DNA from: Monocercomonoides exilis
Lineage: Eukaryota > Preaxostyla > Oxymonadida > Polymastigidae
Direction of reading: 5' to 3'
Assembly (NCBI GenBank): GCA_001643675.2
Contig: LSRY02000010.1
Span: forward strand, 1,497,001 to 1,561,000
Length of the DNA: 64,000 nucleotides
Shown: piece by piece, positions 33,107-46,792 of the stretch
How the letters are laid out: the number at the start of each line of letters is the position of its first letter
Numbering within the stretch: the first letter of the stretch is position 1
Made by a program: the position numbers and the translations under genes
Notes under the pieces: model-generated
Database searches by the model: none
What the model saw: only the letters and a program-made list of their open reading frames with translations
What the model was told of the DNA's origin: nothing

Positions 33107-34668
33107 TTGTGAAGACCCATATCATTTGCTTTCATGTTCACAAGAAGAATAATGGTGTTTGATTTGCAAGTCTTTTCACGAATCGGATTTTGCTGTTTTG
33201 ACGCTGGCTGATGCAAAGCCAAATGCGATGCACGAGAAACAAATTGACTTTCGCTGGAGAAGCACAGATGGCATTCAGAGCAATCGGTTTTGGCGATGCA
33301 TCCAGCAAAAAGAATTGAAAGACGGAAAATGAGAAGTGTCAATTGGAGAAAAGGGACAACAGCCAATATTGTTGAGCATCGGGAAACGCTGAATGCGATG
33401 AAGAGCATGGCTTTGAGCGAGCTTTTTATTCAGCAGAAAATTGGAGAAGACGGCAGAGGACAAAGAGAATGAAAAAGGAAGAAAAGATTGGCTGAGGCTG
33501 ATTATTCCTTCCCGAAGCCAGAATGAATGCGCCAAAGAGTGGAGATTCGCAGAAAGGAAAGCAGAAATAACACAATGAGTCGAGTCTGCGAAGTGTTCTA
33601 ATGAAGCAAGAAGAAGGCGAAGACGCGAACAAACGAGTGGATAAGCCAATATTTCCATCTGAACAACTCGATTTCTGAATGATTGGAGTTGCCTCAATCA
33701 TTCGACCTTTTGATTTTTGTCTCTGTTTTTTTGGATTTCATATTCGCTTGAAGGCAACAAATTGAACTTTCAAATTCTTCGGAAGCCTCAAGATCTGGAA
33801 ACAAAAATACAACGAACTATGGATGACTGTTGTTCCGCACGAAGAGAATATTATATCAACAGGCTTCGGGGCAAAAGAGTCATGAGAAAATGTGATTGAA
33901 GATGAATTGTATTCCGCAAAAGAGGCAATCAAAAGAGAGAAGGAGAGAAAGAGGGAGGTGAAGCGGATTCGCTGGGAAAAGGAGAATTGGCAGGTTGGAT
34001 GCGAATGATTGTGAAGAAAAGGAAGAAGGAGACGCGGGGGAGAAGGAGAAAAGACAGAAGAGAAAGGATGGCAGATGGAGGGAGGGGAATGAGCAAAGAA
34101 GAAACATTTGAGGGTATATTTGCCGAGGAAAGTGGGACCGAGGAAAATGACTTGGATGACGACAAAAAAGGAAACGAAAGAGAAAAAGGGGAGGAGAAGA
34201 GGAAGCAGAGAATGGTGTGGTCCTGAAAGGATTTGAGAATATGGTTTGAACTGGAAAAGGAATCCAGCGTTAAAGAGAGTTTTTTATTTGTTTGTTTGCC
34301 TTTTGTTGTTTTGAGAAAACTTTGCAACTTAGCTGATTTGTTCAAGTTTGCTTTTGATGGATGATTTTGCTCTTTTTTGTGGATTTTTTTTATTTTTTGG
34401 GTTGCGGTGGACAAGAAGGAGCGACGTTATCCTTTGGGAATGAAAAGGCAAGCGAAGCATGTATTTTTGAAGATGCCCAAGCACAAGCTACCAGGAAAGC
34501 ACAATTCCTGTGGGTCAAATGAGCAAGCCAAAGTGAGACGTGACATATGCGCTTCTGTTCAACTCGTCCACTTTTCATGAGGAAAAAACAAAACAAAAAA
34601 AGTGAGTGAGAGAGAGAGAGCCCATAATGAAAAAGAGAGAGGTGAAGAATTGAGAAAATCGGACAGGA
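33107..34668. other. Degenerate charged sequence between element A and the surface pseudogene
   Basis: Short Lys/Glu/Arg-rich frames on the plus strand (33290-33472, 33987-34226, 34377-34580) with stops between them. They may be remnants of a coiled-coil gene; no domain is recognised. Confidence 0.35.
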
Positions 34669-37600
34669 ATGGGGAAAAGAAGCAGGGATGTGTCTGAGAT
34701 AAAAGTCGGGAAATGCGTCGTGTGTTTGCTTTGCATGTGCATGTGTGCAGCAAGCGAAGAAGGAGTGGCTGTGGAAAAGACGAACGATGAAGAAAACGGA
34801 GAGTTTGGGGGGTTTGAATCGGGGAAGGAGGCAGAAAGCCGTTGCAAGAGAAATGAAAAGATATTTGGATTTTGTGATGAGACAGCAGCAGCCGATGGGA
34901 AGGGAGCTGATGGAGATGAAGAAGACGAGAGAGAACACAAGGCTGAAGAAGGGAAAGAAAGCGAGAAGTTTGGGGACGAAGTTCAAAGTGGAAAGAAAGG
35001 ATCAACGAAGGATGCTTGCTGTCGAAGGGGTGTATGGAAAGTTGAGATGACAGATAAAAGCGAAGTCAGAGGAGTTTTCGTCATGTCTAATTCATCAGGA
35101 GCACTCAGTGATCTGAGGATGGCAGAAGGAGGAAGAAAAAGCATGATCAGAGCAGAAAAAGGGAGTTTTCTTGTTTTGAGGGAGTGTGTGCCGGATTTTT
35201 CGAATCCAGAGCCACAGATTGAGGTTTGCGGGAGCAGTGGAGTTTTGGCAAACATCACTCTAGGAGCAGCAAAAAAGGCACCTTGAACAAATTCCGCCTC
35301 TTTTCGCTTCAAAAGCATGTGGAATGAGCCTTCCGAGTGTTGGAAGTGTTTCCACAGGCTCTTCGTATTTTTCATCTTTTTCTGTTGCAGAAGCCCCATT
35401 TCTGCCTCCACGATTGCTTGCGAGGATTTGTCTGTTTGATGTGATCTTCTTCAACATCTCAACAACACATGATGCATATTCATCTTTGGCCTCTTCCCTT
35501 TGTGAAACAACTTGTGTGATGAGCAGCTGCGCATTCACAGCTGTTTGCGATGTTCATGATGGAGGGGTTGTTCTTTCTCTGAACGACCCCTCGTCTTCGT
35601 TGGCTGCCTCAAACACCTCATTCACTGGGTGCTGTCGGACAAGGAATGTTGCAGTCAATGGAACAGAAGTGGAAAAGAAACAGCCAGGGAGACAAAACAC
35701 AACAGACAATGGAGCAAATTTGTTCAGTTGGTGTGAAGAGAATGAATCGAAGACAACAGGAACAAGTGATTCCATTTCAGACGGAGTATCGAGTGGAAGG
35801 GCTATGTGCATGAACAATCTCGAATCTGGCGCACTTTATGTTTCGCATTGTCTGTTTAATAATTGCTTTGTATTCAATCGTGGAGGCTGAATCATGTGCC
35901 ATACAATCAAATCTGTACATATCGAAAATGACACATTCGTTTCGTGCACAGCACAGACCTGGGCAGGAGGAGGAATGTGCATTTATGTGATTTCATCATG
36001 AGTTCGGATCGGTGGATGTGAATTCCAGAAATGCTCTGCCCAAGGCTGGGGAGGAGGCGTTGATCTCGACAGATTTCATATTTCCGGATCAGGACGTGCC
36101 GAGGCAGAAAATCAAAGAGAGGGAAGTGGGTGTGTGTTTGAATGCTCATTTGCTTGGTGTTCAATTTCGAGTTCATATGGCGGAGGGCTGCACACCCATG
36201 GTGTTCCTGAAGCATTCAAAATGAGTGGGATTCAGTTCATTTCATGCTCTGCAAACTCATATGGAGGTGGAATTGATTTTTATCTCCTTCAGCAAACAGT
36301 GCTGAATTCCAATTTTTATTTTTATTTTTAATTCCTCTTCTTTCACAACTGCCAATGTCCTGCTGACGTGCCATATGGGCATGATGTGTATTTTTCCGAT
36401 GTCAACAAAATGTTCACAAGTTCAAATAATCCGTTCTGTGAATCATTCACAACAAACACAAATGATCAGAGAGTGTGCTTTTATGGGAATGTTCATGAAC
36501 ACACAGGCAAGAAAGGATGGTTGAACGAAGGGATGAAGGATTGGTTTGTGGATGTGAATGGAGACGACTCAAATGAATGGTGCATTACGAGTGAGACAAC
36601 AACATGCAAAACAGTTGGATTTGCAGTTGATATGAGCAGCCAGCAATTGACTTCCATAGTTACAGTTTTGGAGGGGAAACATGAAAGCGAGGTGGAAATA
36701 ATCAACATTGGTGGAAAGAAAATCATGATAATTGGAAAAGGAAGGGAAGAAAGTGTGATTGGAACAAATCTCCTTTCTATCAACTCGACAACACTGTTCA
36801 GTGTGACGAGTGGACAATTGGAGGTGGAGCATGTGGGGATCGATCACAACACTGAAAGAAGTCCATCCCCAAATGTTTTTGTTGTTTCTGATGGAAGTGG
36901 GTCACTTTCACTGGCGGACATACTGATCTCAGGAACAAGAAGAAGAAGTGTAATATCAGCATCTGTGTTTGAAGTGGCACTGAGACAGCTGAAGATGATT
37001 GATGTGGAGGTCAAAAATATGAAAATATCACAGCCTTTGTTTGCTGAGCCATCATCAGCAGAATCAACAGCAGGAGAAAGTTTTCTGAGAAATTTGACAA
37101 TTCGAAGTGTGAATCGGACTGGAGGAGATGGAGTGGTAGTGTCAAAGAGTGTGGGTGCAGGAGAAACCTTTGTGGTGTGGAACATGACAATGGAAGAGTG
37201 TGAGTGTGTGAATAAGGATGGAGGTGGGATAAAGGTTGAGTTGGCAACTTCATCAAGCAAAGTTCGTGTTGGAGGGTCAACATCGCAACGCAGAGTATCA
37301 ACAAAATTCTTCAAAATGAAGTGTGATGGATATGGAGGAGAGGTAATGCAATAAAAGTGCCAGACAATGGAGATTCCATTTGGTGATATTGAAACGGAAC
37401 CTGCTGAAGAGAAGATTAAAGACAGATGAAGGAAGAAAGATTCATTGATGAATGACTTGTTTTTTGAAACTTTTGCAAGGCACTTTTAAAATCAAAAGGC
37501 AAGGGAAAAACCATTTTGATTGAGCTGAAACATGAGTTTGTCTTGAATATTCCTGAAGGGTCAATGCTGTTTTCAATTTCTGATTCAGTCTTTCATATCG

Positions 37601-37778
37601 AAAACCAACGCAAAGAAGGAAGCTTCTGCACAAGTGCAACTGATCGATGAGTCAAAAGATGCAAAGGATGGAACTCAGCTTCGTGTTTGCATTCGCCTTT
37701 TCGATAGTTTGCAAACAATGCAAAAAACATGTCCTGGGACCGAATTGAAATTGGTGAAAAACAAAAATTATAAAACAT
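34669..37778 (+). pseudogene. Broken beta-helix surface-protein gene
   Basis: A first frame (34669-35286) is acidic and ends in segments like those of the surface family. The frame then shifts, and from 35324 a second frame runs to 37354 with only TGA (35888, 36000) and TAA (36329) interruptions. It holds beta-helix rungs (GGGMCIY, GWGGGVDLD, YGGGLHT, YGGGIDF) and, near 36550, a cassette with DVNGDDSN, then C-x-T-V, like the repeated module of the giant protein. Beyond 37354 a short piece (about 37560-37778) resembles the region just before the membrane span. No membrane span or kinase-like tail follows. It is a paralogue of the giant genes, inactivated by several lesions. Confidence 0.65.
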
Positions 37779-39310
37779 AAACAGAAAGAACGATGATTAG
37801 AAAATATAATTAATGCGACAGCAGCCAAAATCGCAAGCGTTCTCGTTTTCTTTAACCTTTAAATTCGAATGCCGCGCATGAAACTTTCTTCCAAAAAAAA
37901 TACTATCAGCAACATCATCTGCTTCTGAGGAGATTATTGTTTTATTTCGACTTCACTGAAAAGAGGAGAATATTCAAATAGCAATTTTTTAATAAACACT
38001 TTCATATCTCACAAAAGAAACAAAAAGTCCCCATGAAAATATTTCTGATTGAAACTATCCCACAGAAAATCATAAAACAGAACTCTTGATCAAAAGTGTC
38101 TCCATTGGCAATCATTATTCCTTTTGCGCCAATTCTTTTTCCCTTTCAAACAGAAAATTATTTTATTCGACAATTTACAAACGATGGTTGGTTGTTTGTT
38201 GGTTTTTATTTGGAAATCAGCTTTTGGTGAATTTCGCAAAAAACAAATTATGATTTTTCGAAAGAAGACAAGAAACCTAAAACTATCATTTTTTTCAGAT
38301 TGATTTTGAAAAAGTCTTTCAATATAACATGCTAATCAACAGAAGCTATTAGAGAAGCTGACAAGCATCTTCACACCTTTCTTTCTTATCTTGATCAGGT
38401 TGCAACAATTATTTCCTCCAATAAAAACGAATCAGACACTGTGTTGCATAACCAGCAGTTCCAATCATGCATGAAACGTATTGCTTCCAAACAAAAGAGA
38501 TAACCCCATCAAAGTCTTTTTGGAGTTCTTCCAGATTTGGAAACTGATGAGCTCTCTTTCTGTTTTCAATTCAATCTGATTATCAAACATAGGGTTATTA
38601 TTTTATCTTGACCTTTTTTTTTTATCAAGACCTTCTTTTTTAATTAATCATTAACTTCTCTCACAATTTCATATTTTTAATGAATATAAAGCATATATAT
38701 GAATTTTATAGAGAAAATTAAAAACATGTCAAAATTTTTTTGAAAAGTTCCTCAACTTTAATTTTGTCCCACAAAAGATCAAAAATGATCAACATATTTT
38801 GATCATTCCGTTCCCATTTTAGTTTGATAAATGTAATTTGTTGAAATTTATTTAGCTTTTCAAAGAAAAAATAAGATACATATTTGTTGATATCATATGC
38901 ATTTATAACTTTATATTGAAATACACTTAAGTGAGCGATTGCTTTCAGGCTGTTTGTATCATATGAGTTTCATGCTTTTATTTCTTCAGTTTCATTTCAT
39001 CTGTTCGAGTATTCATTCTGAATTTATGGATATTAACTTGGTTTTTGTTATTTTCCTTTGTAAAAGACAAAAAAAGTTTAATTTGCTTGAATAATAGAAT
39101 TTTTTATTAGAAAATTTCAAACATGAAAAATACATCAAATCTACATTCGAAACAATCTAAAGATATTCGAAAATTTGTAAACATTGAGCAATAATGAATG
39201 TTATCATTTAGAAATGCAGCATGAAATGTTATTTTTCAAAATAAATCTTCATTATTACAAACTCAAAAATACAATCTCTTCTCTAATATAGATTCAAATA
39301 GTTTTAATCA
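37779..39310. other. AT-rich intergenic spacer
   Basis: About 1.5 kb of AT-rich sequence in which no gene, RNA or repeat family could be recognised. Confidence 0.6.
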
Positions 39311-39316
39311 AACAAC

Positions 39317-42300
39317 TTGTTTTCTTCGTCTTTTTCACAGTTCTGGAAGTGGAGAAGAAATCAGAAGAAGGCTGGATGCGACAAGCAACCAGTATACTCT
39401 TCATCTTCATCTTCATCATCAGCGCCTGCGATTGACCCTTCGGATGACTCAAAGGCGGAGGCGTCATTTATCACTTCAACAACAACGATGGATAACATCG
39501 AAAGTCGGCTGCGGATTGTTGAATCAGAAGAATGTGAGGTGTGTGCAAATCAAAAGAAGTTGTTGCCATGTGCGCTGCAGACACCGCGGGGATATATTGT
39601 GGTGTGACGCAGCTGGCTCTGCTGAATGGGGGTGTTGTGTGTGCGTACGATGTGGCGCTTTCGGAGATCCTTTCCGTTCCGCTGGTGGGTCAACTTCTAT
39701 AACCTACAGCATTTTCGTGAACGAAGTTGTTAGGCAAGTGCATCTTTAAGGAGGCAGACATGAATGAATTATTGTCTATCAACAATCAATTTTAATCTTT
39801 CACCGCAGATAGGCAATCTCAGTTGTCGAGGCATGTGGTAGTTAAGCTGGACGAGGAAGTGATGGGGAAAGGGGTTGAAGTGTGTGAAGAGCGGAGGGGC
39901 TGAAGAACAAGGAGGAAGACCTGGAGAGGACTAAGGCGAATGCGGAGCAGACGCTTTGCAAGACGGGCAGGAAGTTCGAGGTGCAGGTGGCAGAGCTGGC
40001 TGGGGAGAAGGAGGTGCTGAGGCGGAAGATCTGGGAGCTGAAGGAGCTGCACGAGGAGGCGAAGCAGGAGATGGAGAAGCGGTATTCAGAATTCAATATG
40101 CAGCTGCAGAAGATCCGATACGGCGAGCGGATCTCGAAGCGGACGAGCGTGATGGAGGAGCAGCTGCAGGAGAAGGACAAGATCATCTGGATGAATCAGA
40201 GGAAGATTCTGCAGCTGAGCGAGAAGCACAACACAGAGGTGAAGCAGGTGAAGGAGAAGAAGTGCTGGGCTCAGCAAGGAGGAGTGGTGAGTGTGGATGG
40301 AAAGCGGTAACTGGCTGGTCTGGGATTACAATTGCCATATCTTCTTCATTAATTAGTGCGTATAATGGGGTGGTTCCATCTTTGACTTCGTGATTCTTCC
40401 GTTGGGGCTGTGTAAAAAGTGCAAGGAGAAGTTCACAATGATCATCCAGGATGATGGTTCTCTGATGCTTGGGCAGTATGTCAAAGGCGATAAGATTGCT
40501 GTGAAAATGTGGAGCAGGATGAATGTTGTGGGAAAAGCAAACAGTGGAGGAGGAGGAGATGGCAGATGAATGGAACGAAACTGTGCCACAGAAGATGAAC
40601 AAGATGGAGAAGGAAACGAAAATGCTGATGGAGCTGCTGAAAGTGCAGGAGCAGACGATAAGTGTGCAGAAGGCGCTGTCGAAGGAGGTGATTGAGAATC
40701 AGAAGACTACGCTTGCGTAATAGAAGCAGGAGCAGAAAGAAATGAAGGAGTCGTATGAAGAGACAGTGCCGCGCCTGGTTGGGGAGGTGAATGAGCTGGA
40801 GGAGCAGTTTGGGCTTGGGAACTTTGGAGGTGGCAATAAATGCGGGGCAGTGGAGAAAGATGAAAAGAAGAATGATGTGGCGAGGAGGAGGAAGAACAAA
40901 AGTTGAGTCGGAAAATACGATGAAGCTGAGGAAGGTGAAAAGGGAGAAGAAATAGATGAGAGTGCGCCGCATGGGTTTCCTCTATCGCAGTGTGAAGATC
41001 TAACGAAAGAGTGAAAGGACTGGATGCTAGCTGTTGTTCCAAATTGTGAAGAAAAAGGAGTGGGGAAGGCGATAATTGTGCAGCGGCTGTACATGCTTCT
41101 TGAGCAGACGACAGACAACAGAGACCGAGAAGAGTCGGAGCGATCTGCTGCGCTTTTTGGTGGATCTGGGGCAGGGTTGTCTGTGGCAGGCGGGGAGCCT
41201 TTGCCAAATGGGAAGACAGAGATGAAGCGGCTGATGAGCACGGTGACATGTGTGCTGGGGCAAGTGGCGTACGAAATGGTTTATGTACTTCGGATGTCGC
41301 ACATATATTAGTCGTCTATTCCGATTCAGCTGAGTCAGCAGTAGCTAAAGACAGGACTGCGATAGAAGCTGGCGTGGACGCTGTCAATGATCCAGGGAAT
41401 ATGTGGAGAAGATATTAGCAGATTTGAGCGATGGCAGCGTTGGGTAGGAGGATGGGGTACTTCCAAGTCAGTTGTTTTGGGGATTTTTTGTGTATGCGGC
41501 TGGGGGAGAAGCACGCGGTGCAGAAGAAGAGCGAGGCGGCTCGATGGGCGATGGTGTGTGAAGTGGAGCTGTTCCGGAAGGACTTTGCGAAGATGCGGCT
41601 GTTTGGAAGAATGTGCCGGAGGAGTTTCCTGGATGCGAGCTGTATGACTTCCTGTACTGCAACACGGTGCTGTTTGAAGGTGACCAGCAGCAGTTGCCGA
41701 TGAAAGAGAAAGAGGACTTCTTGACTATGTCGTTACGGATGTGTCGGATGTGTATCAACATTGTGCTTGAAGGGGAATTGGGGAAGAAGATAAAGTTGTT
41801 TCTTGGGGAGTTGGAAGAGATTAAGTCGGAGAAGGGGGAGGCAGAAGCGTATGTGTTTCTTGGATTGCAGCTGAACATCTGAGGAAGAAGCTGCGAGGTT
41901 GAAAGAGGCGATGAATGCGCAGTCAGATGCGATATGCAGTGAAGATCCACTGATTTCATCATCTTCAGCAACATCATCGTCAATTGGTGTGGCTTGTTGA
42001 GGCAATGCGAACGATGATGTGGAGTCTATTCTGCATGTGCAATCCACAGACGCTATTAGCGCTGTCCCTGAGGATCTTCTAAGACGCGTGTTGGCTGTTT
42101 TGATGCTGTCTGCCATATTAAGTGTTGGTACTGTGGGCATATGAGGACAACGACTTTATCAAGCTGTGCCAATGCAAGCAGGATATGTATGATGCTGCTT
42201 GCAGACAAAAGCTTCAATGACAGTTTGAGAACATTGCTGTTGAAAAGACTGTGAGCTGTCACTTTGCACTGCGGAAGCAAACACCTGACGAATAGGTGCA

Positions 42301-42650
42301 GGCGCTTTCGTTGGTGTCGACTGGGATGTGGGAAAGGGTTGTGCCGAGGAAAAGAACGGAGAGTCTGCAGACTGCGATGTGGAAGAAAGAAGGGCAGCGG
42401 GCGCTGTTGTGGATGGTGAAGCTGGATGTGGAGTTGGTGGGACTGCAAATTGGAAGAAAGAGGTGGAAGTGGAGATCTTCTTTAAGCTGCCACTGTGGGA
42501 CTGGCAGCGAGTTGTTATGTCTCACGACACAATGACATGGCACTGGAAGGGAGAAGGAGCCAATGCCTTTTCATGCTTCATTATTATCTTCTTCTTCAAC
42601 ACAGCACAAACAGATTTCGAGTGAGATGGTGATGGAGATCAATAACATGT
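39317..42650 (+). pseudogene. Degenerate Ser-rich / coiled-coil gene, family X copy 2
   Basis: A first frame (39317-39604) has a poly-Ser stretch, acidic sequence and a block ending near C-x-x-C. After a frame change LNGGVVCAYDV and SVPLVGQ appear, matching the inverted copy at about 20830-20550. Downstream remnants include a clear coiled-coil segment (39981-40310, Leu/Glu/Lys heptads), a second helical segment (40523-40720) and segments at 41024-41311 and 41613-41882. Numerous stops in all frames make it non-functional as read with standard splicing, although unrecognised introns cannot be excluded for parts. Function unknown. Confidence 0.5.
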
Positions 42651-43886
42651 TGCTGTCCTTTGAGGCTGCATTTGGCTTGATCGATCCTCAGATTTCTCCG
42701 ACCATATTTTCATCGGCATTATCATAATCATCAAATAAGTCTTTTTTTTTATTTTTTCATTTTCTTTCATCTCTTTAATTCAAATTATCTCTATTTTTTT
42801 TTGCAATGCACTTTCTTTTTCTTCGATACTTGCTTCCGCTCTGTCCATTAACCTGTTTCATCTGCCATTTTTTGTTTATTATTGCATTCGTTTTCTTTTA
42901 ATGTACTTGTCGAGCGAAACAAACATTTTATTAATCTTTGAATGCGTTCTATTCTTTTAACAGATTTCAAATAAAATGTGAGAAATATAGAAGAAGAAGA
43001 AGCTCTTGACGAAGAAGCAGCAAACGTCGCAGATGAAGGGATAGACAAAAAAACGGATTTTGCATAAGAAGCCTGATAATGTGCTTAAAGCGTGTTTGAC
43101 GAGAGTCTGAAAATCGTCTTGTATATTTTCCCTCAGGTTGTTCACTCTGTTAAGTGAGCTTATGAAAGGTTATCGATATATTCGTCTTCTCTTTTATTTA
43201 TATTCTGCAATTTTTTTGTGAGGTCTTCTTTATATGTTAGATGTTTAGATGGTTTATCTTCAATGACTTCACAAGAGTAAGTTAACAAAATCACGTTAAG
43301 TGAGATTGAATGACATTTTCTTCAGTGACCACACTGAACACAGCTGATGTTGTGTGCATTGCAGCTTGCAAGAGGGCTTTTCCAGCTTTTGTTAAAGCTT
43401 GAGACTATGCTCAAGCAAGTTATCATTTTTTCATTCTTCATCTTCCACTCCATCCATGTCATCGCCTCTATCCTCCTCGCCAACTTCGCACACCTCTTTT
43501 TATTGTTCCACTTTCGAAAATTGTGCGCATGTCTCCTTCTGTAATAATTGAGGAGCTTGTAGTGCAGGGTAGCCAGCAGTAGTTGGAGTGAGAACGACAA
43601 GCCCGATGCAGTGCCTGTAAGTGAATTGCTTGCGGTTGATATGTGGAGTGCATGAGATATAAAAGCATGCTGAGCAGCCAATTCAACATCACTCGCTCCA
43701 TCGCTTTCTGCTTCTAGATTGTTTCGACTTTATGCTTCAGATTGGTAGATGCACATAAAAATGCTCCCAATAAAGACTGAATGCGAGCTGGTTGTAGAGA
43801 AATTCGAGGATTATTTTCTCTTCACTAACTTCTGTCATTTCCATATGGTGCGTGACATCTTTTAATTATGTCTTTGTGCCTGGATT
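42651..43886. other. Spacer with possible exon remnants
   Basis: AT-rich DNA with one short plus-strand stretch (about 43769-43853) that reads as ordinary protein sequence and is followed by a GTGCGT donor-like site. No complete gene could be assembled. Confidence 0.35.
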
Positions 43887-44297
43887 TTGCTTCAGCTTCT
43901 GTACAATTTCATCTTCTGTATTCATTTTTTCTTTTTCTTCTTCATTCTCATCTTTTCCAGTTTGAATGATGCACGCTCCAAAAAAGATAAAGTTGTTGGC
44001 AGGATGTCGTTTTCTTTGTTCGACATTGATGATGTGAAAGAAGAACTGAAAGAGTTGATGGAGAAGAGAGAGAGAGAGAGAGAAGATGAAGGGAAAAGAA
44101 AATGGCAGATTCTGGATGGAATCGATGCATTTGAGGTTTTTGAGACTGATTTGCGAGAGTGGGAATTGGATCTGACTGAATTATCTGGTGACGATGAATA
44201 TAATAGTTGTCCGCGTGATACAGAGTGCTTTCCAAAAATGAACAATTCTACCAAATTGAATCTTCAAAATATCTTTTCTTTCCTTCTCATCTTTTGA
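43887..44297 (+). CDS. Possible exon of an unrecognised gene
   Basis: After a T-rich leader ending in a TTTTCCAG acceptor-like site (about 43959), a frame of about 110 residues has non-repetitive acidic sequence, including a DVKEELKELMEKR helix, and ends in TGA. It overlaps, on the opposite strand, the end of the surface pseudogene at 44300-46210, so only one of the two readings can be right in the overlap. No domain is recognised. Confidence 0.3.
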   Translation: MLQLLYNFIFCIHFFFFFFILIFSSLNDARSKKDKVVGRMSFSLFDIDDVKEELKELMEKREREREDEGKRKWQILDGIDAFEVFETDLREWELDLTELSGDDEYNSCPRDTECFPKMNNSTKLNLQNIFSFLLIF

Positions 44298-44299
44298 TG

Positions 44300-46210
44300 A
44301 CTCATATTCATACCAACGGTTTGAAGCTACTCTTCTGAAAACTTCGCTCAGAGTTAATTCTTCTTCATCTTCTTTTTCTAATTTCTGTTTTTCCACTTAA
44401 CATTTTGGAATCTTGTATGAATCAATCCCCAGGATGTATTCAGTCGAACAACTTTCAGCCAAATAATACTCTGATGATTCTGAATGTCCCAAGCTTTCTC
44501 ATATATTCTCTCTTTATCCTCTTTCATTCTTTTTTTCTCCCTCCCTCTCTGCTCTCCTCCACTTCTCTTCTGAAGAAGGCTCCATCGTCACTATCTCAAA
44601 CACATTCGGATCCTTTTTGATGTTATCATCAACGATCTCCTTGTATTTTTTTGCTTCATTCTTTGCCTTTCTCCATCGAACAACAATTAAAGATAGCAAC
44701 ATTATGAAGACCGAACAAGCAATCACAATTAACAATCAATAAGATTTTCCTTCTTTTCCTCCTTGTACAAGTTTCCCATCTCCATTTGTTTTCACCTCTC
44801 TTGTGTTCTTCAGAATGAAAGGCTCTGTTGCCGAGGGAGCATCAGCATTTCTAAAGAGCAGACACGCATACGCCTTTGCCTCTGCTAACGCCTCTCGAAG
44901 AATGCTCTCTCGCATTATCTCAAAGGACTCTTTTTCCTAGACAATCCCTTTCGCATCGAACTCCAACAGATTCAGCAAAACCTCTGTTTCGATGGTTGTT
45001 CACAGCCGGAATGACAAATTGCAGGATAAAAAACTCCCCCTTGAATGTGATTGAAAACTCGCTCTTTGTTTCATTTTTCACCTCTTAGGCAGAATGGAGT
45101 GTTGGGATAAAGAAGAGAGATTGCCTCTGGTGGGGGATGCAGGCAAGCGTGTATTTGCTGTCCAGCATCCACAGGGAGGTGTTGTCTTTCGCGCCATCTC
45201 CCCCTTTCAAGCTCGCCAGCGTCAGCGACGCCCCATCGGAGCAGGCGATGTTCCTGCGGGCTGACGGATAGCTGCTGACCGAAAGGCTGCTACGGGTGGG
45301 GGGGGGATAGTTGCCCACAAACTTTGCATCGTCGATGCGGACAGCACCTCCAGAGACAGACAACGCTCATCTGATGCGTTTGCCACGGTGAGATCGCTGA
45401 TAGCTGCTATTGTGTTGTACAAATGAAAGAGGAGATGCTGTCTCAGCTGTCTCCGTTTGTATTGCAGAGCATTCTATGTGAGCACTCTCAATAAATCACA
45501 CGATAAGCGAGAGTTATGGCGCATTCCTTACACTCACATAACTTCCTTGGAGTATCTGTTCTTTTGATTCGCTGACAGAGGATGGATCACGTTGCATGTA
45601 GTTGCAATTGTTCGGGGAAATATACTCAGATGGAGAAGACACAAAAAGTACAGACGAGCCGAAGGATGCGCTGGCACCTATGTTTGTTCAGTTAGGAAAG
45701 ATGAACCGGAAAAGGCAAAATATTCTTCGGCTGTGAAGGGGAGGCAGAGGATTCCTCCCTGCGAAAACACCAGACGCTCTATTCCTACGCTGTGCTCCAA
45801 GGAGCTCCCGAACCTGCGAAACTCGAAGGCGCTAACTTTCATCTGGAGGCGCTGGAAGTTTATTTCTGCGAAGGAGATGCTGTCGACGCGGAGAGAAGGA
45901 AACGCGGGAGAGCGAACGCGAGGTGTTTGACGTAGATGTTATCGACAATCAGGTGGCCATTCTCGATGGCTAGCAAAGAGTAGTTGAGGAATGCTGGATG
46001 TTCAGCTTGCTCTGTGGTTGACAAAATGGTAGAGGAAGCAAAATGAACAAAGAAGAGAAAAAGGTGGCCATCAGTGTGGCACACAACTGCGCTGCCTGTG
46101 TGCGAAAAGTACTTGTTGAAGAGGAAGTCGAGACACTCAATCCGGACGTTTGCAGAGGTTGCAAGGATGGCAGGGCAGCGCTGAATAAAGGCTTCATTTG
46201 CATTATTGGG
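44300..46210 (-). pseudogene. 3' fragment of the giant surface-protein gene, broken
   Basis: Reading the minus strand from 46210 downwards gives the ectodomain from about residue 1760 (NYSLLAIENGHL near 45970), then the pre-membrane region (45363-45085: VSGGAVRID, SARRN, SLKGGDG, TSLWMLD). The membrane span and juxtamembrane segment follow (44735-44514: VDDNIKKDP, EIVTMEPSSEEKWRRAE) and then the STEYILGIDS segment (about 44430). Frames change repeatedly and stops intervene. The kinase-like C-lobe is not found. The order matches the giant genes exactly, so it is a truncated, inverted relic of a third family member. Confidence 0.75.
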
Positions 46211-46792
46211 AATATTGCAACAAAACAGTTAATTTAAAATAAATCCAAAATTTTATTAACATAAAAGAACAAACAAATCACAAACCATCAATTTTGTTAA
46301 TAATTTTGTTTATTTGGACTTGAATAAGTTGTATTAGCTTCTATGAAACATTGATGTTCATTATGAGCAATGAAAAATTCCCATTTTAAACAATACAAGA
46401 ATTCTTATTATCGATAAAACATTTTCAAAAAATAATCGAAATATACTATGAAAATTTCATGAATCAACAATTGCAAAACAGTTTAATCAAGAAAAACCCT
46501 TTTTCATTGAATGACAAAAATATTAATTTTGATCAAAATAAAGGATATATTATTTTTTGTTTCAAATTGTTTTTTTTCACAAAGAAGTTTGCAATGAACC
46601 AACAAACACTATGGAAAAAGTCACCTTTTTTCATTTGAATTATGGAAACGGAATGATAATAGAATAACTTCCATGGGTCAGATTTTTGATCTGATGTCAC
46701 TTTTCAAAAAAATTATGACATATGATGAAGAAATCGAAATTTTTGAAAAATTTGTTTTCACAAAGTCATTATGGTTATTCACCAATTTATCC
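46211..46792. other. AT-rich spacer before element B
   Basis: No gene supported; AT-rich up to the left terminus of element B. Confidence 0.55.
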
